This document shows, one piece after another, positions 19,684 through 30,099 of a DNA stretch of 64,000 bases. The stretch lies in assembly GCF_037042905.1 (NCBI RefSeq), contig NC_087261.1, forward strand, positions 12,784,217 to 12,848,216. Direction: 5' to 3'. The stretch's first letter is position 1. The number at the start of each line of letters is the position of its first letter. Below the pieces are notes generated by a model. The model worked only from the letters and a program-made list of their open reading frames with translations, had not been told where the DNA came from and made no database searches. The stretch is from Lytechinus pictus (taxonomy: Eukaryota; Echinodermata; Echinoidea; Temnopleuroida; Toxopneustidae). The position numbers were made by a program, and so were the translations under genes.

Positions 19684-22600
19684 CCGGGTTATGTTTGATG
19701 TTCTCTGGATCCAGTTTCACCCCTTCCTTCTCCAAGTATTCTCTCAGATAGCGTTCCCGGCGATCGTGAATATCCTTCGGCACGGGAAGGCCTTCTTCAT
19801 CCCCCGGAAAGCGGCATTCTGCCGGCCATCCGCTAGCTTCTTGTTTCACCTTCAGGAATGTGTTGATATATCCAGAGAACAAACCCCCCGTCTTGGACTC
19901 TGGATCGTATTGCGTGGTTTCCGAAAAATGCCACACTTCGAAAATCTTGCCCATGGTGTAGCCTTTGCTCAAGGCAAGTTTGACTTCGTCGGTCACCCAC
20001 GTCCCTTCCATCATCCTCTCTTTCTCGGTGTGGGTGCACGGTGTCTGTTGTTTTTCGATCGCGCATGTTCTGCATAAAGCGAACATCAATTTTGAGGACG
20101 TACCTGGCGGGCGGTAAGGTATGACGGGATGATACAGTTTCCTCGGAGGGAACAGTTGGCATTTGATCAAACCTTCATACTCTTCGATGTTGGAAAAATT
20201 TTCGGTGATGATCTGCGGGTGTCCAACGGGATATTTGCCGACCTTGTTCACCCATGGATAGAGACTGCAGACGTCAACATAGCCAATTTTTTCCAATTTG
20301 CTGGCTTTGTAGTACAGGCAGGAAGCCCCCGTCCTCCCTCCATAGAAGGCATCGCGTGGATCGAGAGGGGTTCTGATGGTCTCTTTGAAGACCTTGAAGA
20401 ATTGAAAAAAAGTCTGCATTCTCTTTGAGTTGGCGTTGGAAATCGTGCTCCCAGATAACTTCCACGGTGTACCCCTTTTTTCGGATGGCTCTTTCCCGCT
20501 CAATCGTTTTATGGTACACGCTTTCTACCGTGTCGGCCGTTCCAGGAACCAGAATATCCCTCCTCTTGAAGCAGGTTGTGCATCCGTGCCAGAGACACCC
20601 GTAGAAGTCGTACACCTTTGTCCCATCGAACCCGTCTGCCAGATAATTGCCTATGCGCGCTTCTCCCCCGTTCAGCGCGTGCTGGATGTCAACACCTCTG
20701 GAGTAAGAGAGCCATTTGAGCCAACAGATGGCTTTGAGGGAATGGTTGTGTTTGGGTGTGTAGCCTTGGGGTGGAATCAACGCGATGGTTTCCTCGGCCA
20801 GAAAATTGGTCCGGTAGACGCGGCTGCAGACAGAGGCGATCGTGACGTCATCTTTGAAAGGGTCGATCCCCGACGCTTCAATGAAGGAATCACGAAAGGA
20901 CATGCATCCTCTCATAAAAATATCCACGTCGCTATGACAGTAGGCTAGCATTTCCTCTTCCAGGTTATAATGGACGTTGGCCTGTTTGATGTACCATTCC
21001 TCAAATTTCTTCCTAGCGCCATCTTCTTTCATGCCTTCAGGGTCGAAATATTCCTTAGGAGGTATCGGACCTCGGTAACCCTGGTTGACCTTGGTATTGA
21101 AAAGATGGGGGAAATAGCCTTTCCTCATTTCCGTCAAGCCGAAGGTTTTGGGGAATTTGGCTAATGGCATAGCCAGGAAACTCAACGAATCGATCAATGT
21201 CACATTTTTGTAGGCCAATTTGATGATTTTCACCCCATTTTCGATCATCTCCGGCGCGATTCCCTGCTGAAACAGATATTCCTTGACCAGGAGGGCATCG
21301 TATCCTCGGGCATTGTGGGCGATGGCCCGTCTACCAGCGTGAAGCGGGTCAGAAAACAACCACTGGCAAAATACATCTCGACAACCATCTCCTTGGAACA
21401 CCCACTGTCGTTGCACGCACACGTTACACTCTCTGTCCACGTCTTGCCAGCAGAGGGCGCACACACGGTAGGCAACGCATAAATTTGCAACGTGTTTGTA
21501 GATTTTCCCCAATTTGTTTTCACCCACCTCTTCATCTTGCCGGCATTCGAAGTCGTAAAAGATGTAGGAAGGGATGGAATTTCTGCATAGTTTTATCCAC
21601 GACTTGCAGGCTTTAATCTTGGCTTTTACGGCCTGTGGCGGATCGGCAACAGCCTCCAATTCGTTCAACAACTCCTCGAGAATCTTAAGCTTTATTGCCA
21701 GTGAAACGTAGGTCTGCTGTAAGCCTTCATTACCATCATCTTTACTACCACCCTCATCAGGCAGATTGACCGATTGTTTGGCAAATGCTTCGATGAACCT
21801 ATCCATACCTTCCATGCTTTCTTTGAGATCTTCCCGTGCCAGAGGTTGCATGTAACACGAGTGAATGTCATCGCATGAAACTTCCAGTTTACAACGCGGG
21901 CAGTATCGCATCCCACAGACATGTTTTTTCCTTGTTCCTCCCTTTATTTGGTCGATCATCACCCCGCAATCCTTGCATCTGAACAGACGGTTGCATACCG
22001 ACACCTCCCTTCTGCTTTTTTCGTCCTGACCGCCTTTTTCATGCCCTTCATTTTCTTCTTCTTCATCATATTCTCCTTCTTCTTCTTCATTACAATCTTT
22101 GATTTTTCCTTCCCGTTTATGATTCTCAAAGCAGTCTGTGTTCTTAAAGTACCGGAGGCAGTCGGGGCAATGCACCCATTCTGTCAGCTCGCACGGACCT
22201 CTGCGGCAGCAGGCACATCTAGCCGAACACGCGTGCCGTTTCTTTACGTTATATCCTTTTAAACAGTGTTGACAATATCCATTCTGTTCCAAAAAAGCCG
22301 GCATCGAGGTGATGACGTCATAATGGTCTTCGTAATGGTAAAGGTACAGCTGCTTTGATTTAGGAGGTCCAGCGTAGAGAATTTCGTTGAATGTGTCCTT
22401 GGAATAGACTACGATCTGGTAATCGGGCAAGATTTCCTGGAACGCCTTCAACTCGTCGATTCCGCAGGCTGCATCGACTGGCACGCCCGACATATCGTGC
22501 AGACGGTACGCCTCTGCTTTTTGAGGCGTGTCGGATCGACTGACGGATCTAAAATCAGAAGCCGCCTTGTCGTTGTCATTACGGCGAGCGTAAGCGATGG

Positions 22601-23194
22601 CCACGGCGAGAGCCCGTGCGCAGCATGTGCTGTCCCGATTCTTGATTCTCACAAAGCAACGTTTTCTCTTCAGCCATTTTTGAAAAACAAGTTTAGGTAT
22701 ACCGCGATTGCCTCTCCCCGCTGGCATGGCAATGTGAATGAACGAAATTTCAAATCCATCTTCTTCTGTGAGAAACCCCGCGTTGGATTGTAAAACGCCC
22801 TCTATCGCTAACATGACCCGTTCGATGGAGAACTGATCGTTTCGCATGATGGGAATCCAAATCGGTGCTCTTAACCCGCCACCATCGATGACCATTCCGA
22901 TTCTATCGTGCGATTGAACGCCGTCTCTCATCAAAGAAAAAATACTCTCGAGTAGCGCTTACACGACCTCGTTAGCCCCATGATGGTGTAATAGAGCATC
23001 CAAGGGGCGTACCACGATGGTATAATCAATGGCTTCAGTTTTAAATCGCCCTACCTTGCGTGCCTTGTGTCCATCCACCCGATAGAATCTACGCATGGTC
23101 TCTTTATCCAGCACAACACCCTCTTCCAGCGCGGCCAAGTTGGGATCAAACATGTCCTCACCGTCATCCGCAGTACCGCCGCCTTCCCGATCAT

Positions 23195-24050
23195 CTAGGA
23201 TTATAAAAAGTAGATAAATAAAAAAATAAAAATTAAATGTAAATATATAAATATATTTGTATATACAATAATAATACGATGGGGAGAAAAATCTTTCCAG
23301 AGCTCCTAAATTGGGTCAAACAGGTCGCCAGCTCCTTGACCATTGAATTAAATAAATTGGAAATAAATATTTGTTTCATGCTGCTGGGTCCTTTATGAAA
23401 TACTATCGCAATAGTCCTCGCGCAAGAGCTAGCTTCAATTCCAATGTGAGAAACAATTAAAAACAAGAGCGTCGGTGACAGCGGGTTACTACAAACACGA
23501 GTACACACAGTGTTTAGTAATTCTATCCTGATAAGTAAATTTATCGTTTACACCGATACCTGAGCATAAGCCTAGAGTTTGTAAAAGATTCTCACCTTGT
23601 AATTTTCCGATCGGTGGTTAAAACACAATTATCGGTGAGATTCGGATTTTTCCTCGAACCTACAAGTTTTATTTCCCATCAAATACCAAATCAGCGGCGT
23701 CATCTTCCCTTCTCAGTTCTTCGCTCACTGACACCCACGTTTCCCCCAACCGCGTCCAATAGGGGGTTCCGATATATGGCTCCCTCCACCATGCGAATAC
23801 TATCCACACCGTGACCAACATCGTTGATAAAATGGAAACAACCAAAATGAATAATAGGGTCTTTGCTTCGTGATACGACGTATTACTGGTTCAAAAACTT
23901 TTTGCGTGTGATTATATAGTAATTGATCGTCATGATTATTTCACGCGGACCCCGCCCGTGTTTAATTAAATTCGCGTTGGGGTCAAAATGACTACTATAC
24001 CTCGAATTTCTAATTTCTCCCCTTCACTAATAAGGATAGCAAACGCTTAC
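23195..24050 (-). other. Possible 5' intron of pPolB
   Basis: Donor CGAG|GTAAGC at 24050 and a T-rich acceptor ending CCTAG at 23195 are in matching phase 1 and link an acidic/basic coiled-coil-like exon (from ATG 24252) to the exon that runs into the polymerase. The left half is very AT-rich; the right half contains the small membrane-protein frame at 23669-23821 on the same strand. A start at the ATG at 23153 without this intron is the alternative. Confidence 0.45.
23669..23821 (-). CDS. Small membrane protein 2 (ML-TVW family)
   Basis: 50 residues starting MLVTVWIVFAWWREP. One N-terminal hydrophobic segment (residues 1-12) would act as a signal anchor, followed by a Trp-rich and then acidic tail. 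The start and first 15 residues align with the protein at 24113-24382 (MLITVWMLFAFWKAP), so the two are paralogues. A TATA-like TATATAAT is about 95 bases upstream (23911-23919). Upstream in-frame codons are also hydrophobic but lack an ATG. The stop overlaps an AATAAA. It lies within the proposed first intron of pPolB. Function unknown. Confidence 0.5.
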   Translation of the reverse strand: MLVTVWIVFAWWREPYIGTPYWTRLGETWVSVSEELRREDDAADLVFDGK

Positions 24051-24112
24051 CTCGATTTTCATCCCCATCATGTCCCTCCATCGCGTCCATATCAGACCTC
24101 GCGTCCCGTTCT

Positions 24113-24382
24113 TCATCCTCGATGTTCTCTTCCCGCATCCTCTCCACCACCTCTGCTCTGGCCTGCCTTTGCCGCTCCGTTGCTCTCCTCCTGCGCTCCT
24201 GAAGGAGGCGGAACGTCGCCTCGTCCTCGGCGGTCCACCTTGCTTGACTCATGATTGTCAATAGTTGGCGATTCTCTTTTCGCCTTCCACTCTTCAAACA
24301 CCTTTTCGATATGATTCCAATATTCGAAACCACACATGGGCGCTTTCCAAAACGCAAACAACATCCACACGGTTATCAACAT
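24113..24382 (-). CDS. Small membrane protein 1 (ML-TVW family)
   Basis: 89-residue frame from ATG 24382, MLITVWMLFAFWKAP then EYWNHIEKVFEEWKAKRES. The N-terminal hydrophobic segment suggests a signal anchor; the tail from about residue 50 is Gly/Pro/Arg-rich and overlaps the proposed pPolB exon 1 in another frame, so only the first half may be under selection. A TATAAAA box lies 90 bases upstream. It is the first gene inside the right terminal repeat. Related to the frame at 23669-23821. I do not recognise the family. Confidence 0.5.
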   Translation of the reverse strand: MLITVWMLFAFWKAPMCGFEYWNHIEKVFEEWKAKRESPTIDNHESSKVDRRGRGDVPPPSGAQEESNGAAKAGQSRGGGEDAGREHRG

Positions 24383-24469
24383 GGCATGTAGATAAATTGG
24401 TGTTCCTGAGGCAGAGCTGTTCTGGTTAGTCCGAGGTCCAGAATGCGCCGGGTGTCCAAGTTGGCGGGT

Positions 24470-24477
24470 TTTATAGC
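24470..24477 (-). promoter_or_regulatory. TATA box facing inward from the right end
   Basis: GCTATAAAACCC on the - strand, 60 bp inside the terminal repeat and upstream of the first ATGs of the gene cluster. It is the best candidate for the promoter of the - strand genes. Confidence 0.5.
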
Positions 24478-24536
24478 ACGCGCTGCTTTTTACTCTTTCT
24501 TTAAGATTCACCCCCATCATTTCCGGGTTGAAGCGT

Positions 24537-24945
24537 GGCGTCCCCACGCGGAGTCATTATCCAATTAAAATCGCGTCCCGCGTTTCATTATCCAATTAAG
24601 ATGGCGTCCCCACGCGGAGTCATTATCCAATTAAAATCGCGTCCCGCGCTTCATTATCCAATTAAGATGGCGTCCCCACGCGGAGTCATTATCCAATTAA
24701 AATCGCGTCCCGCGCTTCATTATCCAATTAAAATCGCGTCCCGCGCTCCATTATCCAATTAAAATCGCTTCCCGCGCTCCATTATCCAATTTCCTGTTTA
24801 CCGCGTACCCAAAGGTCAAAGGTCATGATTGACCGGAAGGTGGGGTCACGGGGTCAACAGTGACCGGAAGTTGGGGTCAAAGGTCATGCGGTCAAAGGTC
24901 AAATGTCAAAGGTCAATTTGGTATGAGGTCTAACCCCTAACTACT
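24537..24945 (-). repeat. Right terminal inverted repeat
   Basis: Inverse of 8751-9056 but with about three full 66-bp units plus extra half-units (ATTGGATAATG cores), so it is some 100 bp longer than the left. Ends AACCCCTAACTACT. Confidence 0.95.
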
Positions 24946-24951
24946 ATCATG
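24946..24951. repeat. Polinton target-site duplication, right
   Basis: ATCATG directly follows the terminal ACTACT, matching 8745-8750. Confidence 0.9.
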
Positions 24952-25493
24952 CTCATTGGATTTACACAGTATAAATGAAATCGTTTCCAAAGTGGAATAT
25001 AAAGCAAATAACCGCATTCCTGCATTGGTTTCAGATAATATGTTAAACTACTATTTCTTCAGCGATGTGCATGCATCTGTCATCGATTTTCAGCTTCCCT
25101 TCGAAGAAATCCACATCCAATTTACCTCTGAATTGACTTTTTTTTGTTGTAAATTATAAGACTTTATTTACATCTTCTTTCCTTGGTTATCGGCACTTAC
25201 TTCTTAGAGGACTAGGTATGTGAAAGGGAGCACAATGATCTATGAAGATGTAATCATAATTTGTGTTTTTACAATTCATTTCCGGTGTATTTATTTCATG
25301 AGAATGACCAATTTTATGTAATGTGTGGAATGAAATTCACCAGTCACATTCATCGGAATATATTTCATTTTCCCTAACAGATCATTAAGGGTATTATGTC
25401 GCGTACAGTATAGGCCTTGTGATGTTTGCAGTGTTTAATTTCATTATACAGTATTGACTCCATTATCATTGTATACATACGTATCTGCGATGC
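24952..25493 (+). other. Intron, nothing recognised
   Basis: AT-rich intron of the lectin gene right of the Polinton. Short open frames show no family features. Confidence 0.5.
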
Positions 25494-25509
25494 GAATAGG
25501 CCTACATGT

Positions 25510-26240
25510 AATGAATGGACCTATCTGCCACAAAATGTCACGTATTTCGTATCAAATATGGATTCCGTTTACCAAAACCCCATTATGGAAAAAGGGTTAA
25601 AGTACTTTAGAATCAAATAATTATCGATTTGCCTAGTGGTCATGCACAAACAGTTATTTCATTTACATTAGTAGTTCAAACCAATGAAGCAGCACGATCA
25701 ACGTCTTGAAAACAAAACCCTCAAAGCAAAAACTTTTGAAAATCGACAATCATAAGCCAAATCGGCAAACTCCCGTTCAGTGGCGTACCGTGGGTCACGG
25801 CATGGGGGGGGGGGGCACCTGCAACATTTTTTAGTCACTTAGTGAGCGCGCAAAGCGCTCTCAGTTGCCACAAAATGCCGCAAAATGTCACGTATTTCGT
25901 ATCAAATATGGATTCCGTTTACCAGAACCCCATTATGGAAAAAGGGTTAAAGTACTTTAGAATCAAATAATTGAATGATTTGCCTAGTGGTCATGGTGAT
26001 AAGCACAAACAGTTATTTCATTTACATTAGTAGTTCAAACCAATGAAGCAACACGATCAACGTCTTGAAAACAAAACCCTCAAAGCAAAAACTTTTGAAA
26101 ATCGACAATCATAAGCCAAATCGGCAAACTCCCGTTCAGTGGCGTACCGTGGGTCACGGCATGGGGGGGGGGGCACCTGCAAAAAATTTGAGTCACTTAG
26201 TGAGCACGCGAAGCGCGCTCAGGTGCCAGGAATGCACTAA
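25510..26240 (+). repeat. 350-bp tandem duplication
   Basis: The segment containing GATTCCGTTTACC at 25561 recurs at 25911 with few changes. Each unit ends in 'CAGTGGCGTACCGTGGGTC' and a long G run, a recurrent repeat end in this window. Confidence 0.8.
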
Positions 26241-26790
26241 TAGAGACAGTCTAAGGACAGTGCCATTAAACGGATATGTATCTCACTGATCAAATAATGC
26301 AAGCGCGAAGCGCGAGATGAAAATTCTTGGTATTCAGACCTAAAAAGGGACATTATAACCATTTTGTTATATCATGATACGTGCATGTCTCATTAAACAT
26401 TGCGAGCACGCAGCGCTAGCTAAAATTGTTGTATATATTGACCCAAAACGGAGATTTTAAGTACTATATTTTAGGAATCCATTAGCATTATACATATCTC
26501 ACCAGTAATCTAATGCGAGTTCCAAGCGCTTGCTAAATTTGTTAGAATTACATCTAAACGCATGAAGCACTTGTAGTCATTGTAATTATGATTAACGTAC
26601 GCATGTCACTAATGAAATATTGCGAGCGCGAGCTGAAAATCTATGAAATTCAGACATGAAGCACTTGTAGTCATTGTAATCATGATTAACATACGCATCT
26701 CACTAATCAAATATTGCGAGCGGGAAGCGCGAGCTGAAAATATAGGAAATTCAGACCTGTAGGGGCATTTTAAGGCTTGTTTGTAGGAAT
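26240..26790 (+). repeat. Degenerate tandem repeat, about 80-110 bp units
   Basis: Several diverged units share 'GCATCTCACTAATCAAATA' and 'GCGAGCGCGAAGCGCGAGCTG' followed by AAAAT and 'TCAGACCTG'. No coding potential. Confidence 0.65.
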
Positions 26791-27106
26791 TCACTAAGAT
26801 CATACGTATTTATCGTATACGTATCGGATTATCAAACTTGCAGAATAATAAGGCTTATTGTGTTTTCGAATCCTACGAATAAACGATTACTTCCTGTATT
26901 AAAACATTTGGACCACTAAACCTTCCAAATATGGAATATTTTACATCTAAGTATAGCTCTGTGCGTCATGTTGCAGTATTCATTGGTGGCAAACGACTGG
27001 CATGATGTGGGTGTCTCCACAAACAGGCCGAGAAATTCCTCTTTTGAAAGCGAAAAGGTACTCAACAAAGCGGGTGCCTTTGATTTCTATTCTTTTTTTC
27101 AAGCGG

Positions 27107-27178
27107 AGGTGGCATTGCCGAGTGGTCCAAGGTGCATGACTAGACACATGAGAGTCCGCGGTTCGATCCTCGGTTAGG
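27107..27178 (+). repeat. tRNA-derived SINE head
   Basis: Contains an A box TTGCCGAGTGG and a B box GGTTCGATCC at the right spacing for an internal RNA polymerase III promoter. The stem ends do not pair as in a working tRNA gene. Confidence 0.6.
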
Positions 27179-27548
27179 GAAATAGTAAAGCTTGCAAAAA
27201 ATTACCATGGAAGATATCCACGAAAGGTGTTCGCACACTAGGTGGTCGTCTGCGTCAGCCTAGCTTGACTAAGTGACCGTTGTGGACCGTATGTCTGTCG
27301 CAATATAGCCGTAGAATACCGTACTGCACCCGCTGCGGACTGTTTACATCAAACGATAGCCTCCACAGTATTCCTGTCCAGAACGGTCAAGATGGTCTGT
27401 TAACTGTCCTCGACATATTCTGAAATCTACTCTCATGTGGAAGTACATAACTTAATGGAGAGAGATGATAATTTTGTCCTGACTATCTGAATCGTTTGCA
27501 TTGAAAACGAATATCAATCACTTCATTCTAATTTTGGTTTTGATTCAG

Positions 27549-27644
27549 ATTGTGATGAAGATCTATGTGAAAACGGCTGGTGCTTGGAGACTATGAAAAG
27601 TTACAAATGCATCTGCTTTGCTGGATTTCAAAGACCCCTCTGCA
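27549..27644 (+). pseudogene. EGF-like exon A, broken
   Basis: After the acceptor 'tttgattcag' the exon encodes the same EGF module as 28193-28294 (CDEDLCENGWCLETMKSYKC). It is cut after the sixth cysteine codon by a MITE at 27645 and, beyond that, the duplication border removes the GTGAG donor. It is unlikely to be spliced in. Confidence 0.8.
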
Positions 27645-27895
27645 CTGGCGTACCTAGGATTTTTCACAGGGAGGGGGGAAGATTCGTCCGCCAAAAAAAT
27701 TGACAAGGAAAAAAAAAAAGGTCTTCAACCACAAATAAAGAATTTCGTACCAGAAAAAAAATTGACAAGCTCCCCCCCCCCAAAAAAAAAGGTCTTCAAG
27801 AATCGTTAGGGGGCAAGGATATGTCCCTTGCATGGGTTGTGACTCGTCAGGGGGGGGGGCAGTCTGCACCCTCTTCCCCCGTAGGTACGCTAGTG
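27645..27895. mobile_element. 251-bp MITE inside EGF exon A
   Basis: Ends are inverted: CTGGCGTACCTAGG and the complement of CACTAGCGTACCTACGG. CCCTCTGCA is present on both sides (27636-27644 and 27896-27904), giving a target duplication of about 7-9 bp depending on where the end is set. The interior is G/A-rich. Confidence 0.75.
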
Positions 27896-28192
27896 TCCCT
27901 CTGCAATGAAGACTAAGTGACCGTTGTGGACCGTATGTCTGTCGTAATATAGCCGTAGAAGACCGTACTACACCCGCTGCGGACTGTTTACATCAAACGA
28001 TAGCCTCCACAGTATTCCTGTCCAGAACGGTCAAGATGGTCTGTTAACTGTCCTCGACATATTCTAAAATCTACTCTCGTGTGGAAGTACATAACATAAT
28101 GGAGAGAGATGATAATTTTGTCCTGACTATCTGAATCGTTTGCATTGAAAACGAATATCAATCACTTCATTCTAATTTTTGTTTTGATTCAG

Positions 28193-28294
28193 ATTGTGAT
28201 GAAGATCTCTGTGAAAACGGCTGGTGTTTGGAGACTATGAAAAGTTACAAATGCATCTGCTTTGCTGGATTTCAAGGACCCCTCTGCAATGAAC
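28193..28294 (+). CDS. Lectin gene exon: EGF-like module B
   Basis: 102-bp exon, phase 1 at both ends, between 'tgattcag' and GAAC|GTGAGA. It encodes one compact EGF-like module with six cysteines: C-x4-C-x4-C-x8-C-x-C-x8-C (CDEDLCENGWCLE...KCICFAGFQGPLC). EGF modules give extracellular proteins rigid, disulfide-held spacers. A copy at 27549 is broken and a diverged copy follows at 28883. Confidence 0.85.
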
Positions 28295-28503
28295 GTGAGA
28301 AAATATAAAACTGATTCAACGAATTATGATATATTTCACATATTTTTTTTACATAAAGTGATGTTTAGCGTCATTGATTTAAAATCAATGATCACTAAAA
28401 AACGAACGTGCTTAGTCATATAATTTCGTTGTCAAAAAAAAAAAAGTCATGTCAGGACAAATAATAATATATCGTGATTGTAATTTTTTGTTCATATTTC
28501 TAG

Positions 28504-28632
28504 CTGCAGAATCACTATTGACTGACGAAATGATGATGATAAAGACAGGAGAAACGAGCACAGCAGACCTGATGACCAGTGATACGCCCTCAAGGACAAC
28601 ACATCTAGCGGAATCCCTTGAAAGTCCATCCG
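28504..28632 (+). CDS. Lectin gene exon: Ser/Thr-rich linker
   Basis: 129-bp exon, phase 1 both ends, between 'ttctag' and CATCCG|GTGAGA. It encodes about 43 residues rich in Ser, Thr, Met and acidic residues (KTGETSTADLMTSDTPSRTT), likely an O-glycosylated spacer between EGF modules. Size and phase permit skipping without frame change. Confidence 0.65.
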
Positions 28633-28882
28633 GTGAGATGAAAACGTCATAGTTTTAGAAGATCGAGGCCTTCAAATGAGATCCGGTTCCCGTCATATAG
28701 AGTGTTGTGATAGATCAAACTTAAACTCCAACCGAGAAAGTGGGAAGTTCATATCAAGAATGATATTTTTTGTGTCATTCTAGGCCTAAATAAATTCTTT
28801 ATGTAAATACTTATGTTAGGATAATATGTAGTCATTTCAAAAATTATTTTAACTTTCTTATGGCGTATATTTATTATCTTAG

Positions 28883-28984
28883 GTTGTATAGAATATTTAT
28901 GTGAGAACGGCTGGTGTTTGGAGACTATGGAGAGCTACAAATGTTACTGTTTTGCTGGATTCCACGGGACCCATTGCAATGAAC
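28883..28984 (+). CDS. Lectin gene exon: EGF-like module C
   Basis: 102-bp exon, phase 1 both ends, after 'tatcttag' and before GAAC|GTGAGG. Encodes CIEYLCENGWCLETMESYKCYCFAGFHG and a sixth cysteine; same spacing as module B with diverged residues. Exon duplication with conserved phase explains the repeated modules. Confidence 0.85.
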
Positions 28985-30099
28985 GTGAGGAAAAATTATA
29001 TTTCAATTCAATTAAACATTTATTTCTTCCGATTGACATTACGCAGGTTACATCCAATTTCATATTATGAAATAAATCAATACTACTGTATAGTAATATA
29101 ACAATGTATGTAATTAAGTTTCTATGTACATGGAAGGAGGTGTAAAAAAACGCAGAAGGCAGCAGATGCTTGACTGTGCCGGGATAGGCCTACGCCTGTA
29201 AAAATATACAACTAAACAACAAATACAAAAAGAAAGGGCTAATACATAGAAGGTAAAGAAATAGAAGAGAGTGGAAGAAAAGAGCTATAGAAGCGAGCAT
29301 GAAGTAGAAGAAGAAGAACGGGCATGAATTACTTCGCATGATACAAGATGAATATACATGAATAAAATAGTACAACAGGCATTTATGATACAAAGTAGCA
29401 ACACGAAGATCGAGTAATCTACAAAGTACGAATCATGCCGCACCATAAATTAAGGCTTGCCGTATTATTACGTTGGCTCGCAAAACAATGACAATAAAAG
29501 CAAGAAAACTTTACGGACATTTTTTTTGGGGGGTATGAAACACCCTTGGTAGTAATTCCAAGTTGCATAGCTAATCATAACACCATTCAGGAAAATTAAT
29601 TATCCGTACCCGTATTTGCACAGCTGTAAAACATTCAAGCTGACAATGTCAATATGCTCCATTCCCACAATACCTCAAAATTTAGATAAGCAAAGAATCT
29701 CTTTACAATTGGTTGAACTTTTTAGTATTTTAGAGACATTTACGTTAATTGCAATTGAATGACCTATACCAAATTAATGCATTATTAGTTCAGTAATCGT
29801 TGAAAAAATCATTGTCTTCTAATTTTGCATGATTCCTGGGGTTCTCGTTTTGTAAAACAAATCGTCAAGACACACAAACATTCACATGAACGACCCAACA
29901 AACACGTATGCAAAAACACACACCCATACTCTCACCCTCACAGACAAACGCACTTACACATGCAGTACAAACATTATTTTTGCAATTTTAATTGTAAGTG
30001 AGCCAGTGGACGTGAGGTTGTGCTTGTGTGGGTGTGGCCAATATAAGAGTTCATGTAGGCCTATTACTGATCTATCAAGATGGCTGGTAACCATAACCT
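28985..30099 (+). other. Intron, nothing recognised
   Basis: AT-rich intron with CA-rich patches near 29920-29970. No exon or element could be supported. Confidence 0.5.

Larger units (their letters stand above)
18508..24252 (-). pseudogene. Protein-primed DNA polymerase B (pPolB), spliced, with lesions
   Basis: Replicates the element from its ends. Proposed exons: 24252-24051 (inferred, charged), 23194-19684, 19244-18508. Exon 2 holds an N-terminal region with a possible OTU-like Cys/His pair, Cys-rich zinc-binding clusters, then the 3'-5' exonuclease: YDFEC (Exo I), HNARGYD (Exo II), YCHSDVD (Exo III). Polymerase motif A (DVCSLYP) lies near 20275; exon 3 has the Kx3N-type motif B and YYDTDSV (motif C) near 18930; the end is PYGY. 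Lesions: TAA at 22961-22959, a one-base frameshift in the T7 run (20405-20411), TAA at 18816-18814. The reading frame resumes after each. It is likely a decayed gene unless the lesions are sequencing errors. Confidence 0.9.
8751..24945 (-). mobile_element. Polinton/Maverick element with internal duplication
   Basis: A 16,195-bp self-synthesising DNA transposon with long terminal inverted repeats, 6-bp target duplications (ATCATG) and a Polinton gene set entirely on the - strand: protein-primed polymerase B, packaging ATPase, retroviral-type integrase, hexon-like and penton-like capsid proteins, and pVI-like and basic proteins. The left 3800 bp is duplicated in direct orientation, so the undamaged parent would be about 12.4 kb, short for a Polinton (15-20 kb is usual). 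No adenain-like cysteine protease is visible. It lies in an intron of the lectin gene, opposite in orientation. Several premature stops and one frameshift indicate a decayed copy, though divergence between the duplicated parts is very low. Confidence 0.97.
27267..28293 (+). repeat. Tandem duplication of an EGF exon segment
   Basis: Copy A 27267-27910 and copy B 27911-28293 are nearly identical except for a 251-bp insertion in A. The border falls inside the EGF exon three codons after its last cysteine, so copy A lost the splice donor that copy B keeps. Confidence 0.85.

Noticed and set aside
20405..20411. Programmed -1 frameshift at the T7 heptamer in pPolB
   Set aside because: The run fits the slippery pattern, but the downstream frame needs a +1 (or -2) shift, so an indel is more likely.
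18814..22961. Stop-codon reassignment or readthrough as an explanation for the TAA/TAG codons in Polinton genes
   Set aside because: Other genes of the element end normally at TAA and TAG, and the duplicated copy shows one such TAA to be a simple change from a Gln codon.
22924..22965. A 36-bp intron removing the N-terminal TAA of pPolB
   Set aside because: GTAAGC and a pyrimidine-rich AG are present, but 36 bp is too short for a metazoan intron.
24537..24760. CRISPR-like array of repeated units
   Set aside because: Units are contiguous terminal-repeat minisatellites without unique spacers, in a eukaryotic transposon.
27107..27178. Functional tRNA gene
   Set aside because: Pol III boxes are present but the acceptor stem does not pair, and similar heads occur at other SINE copies.
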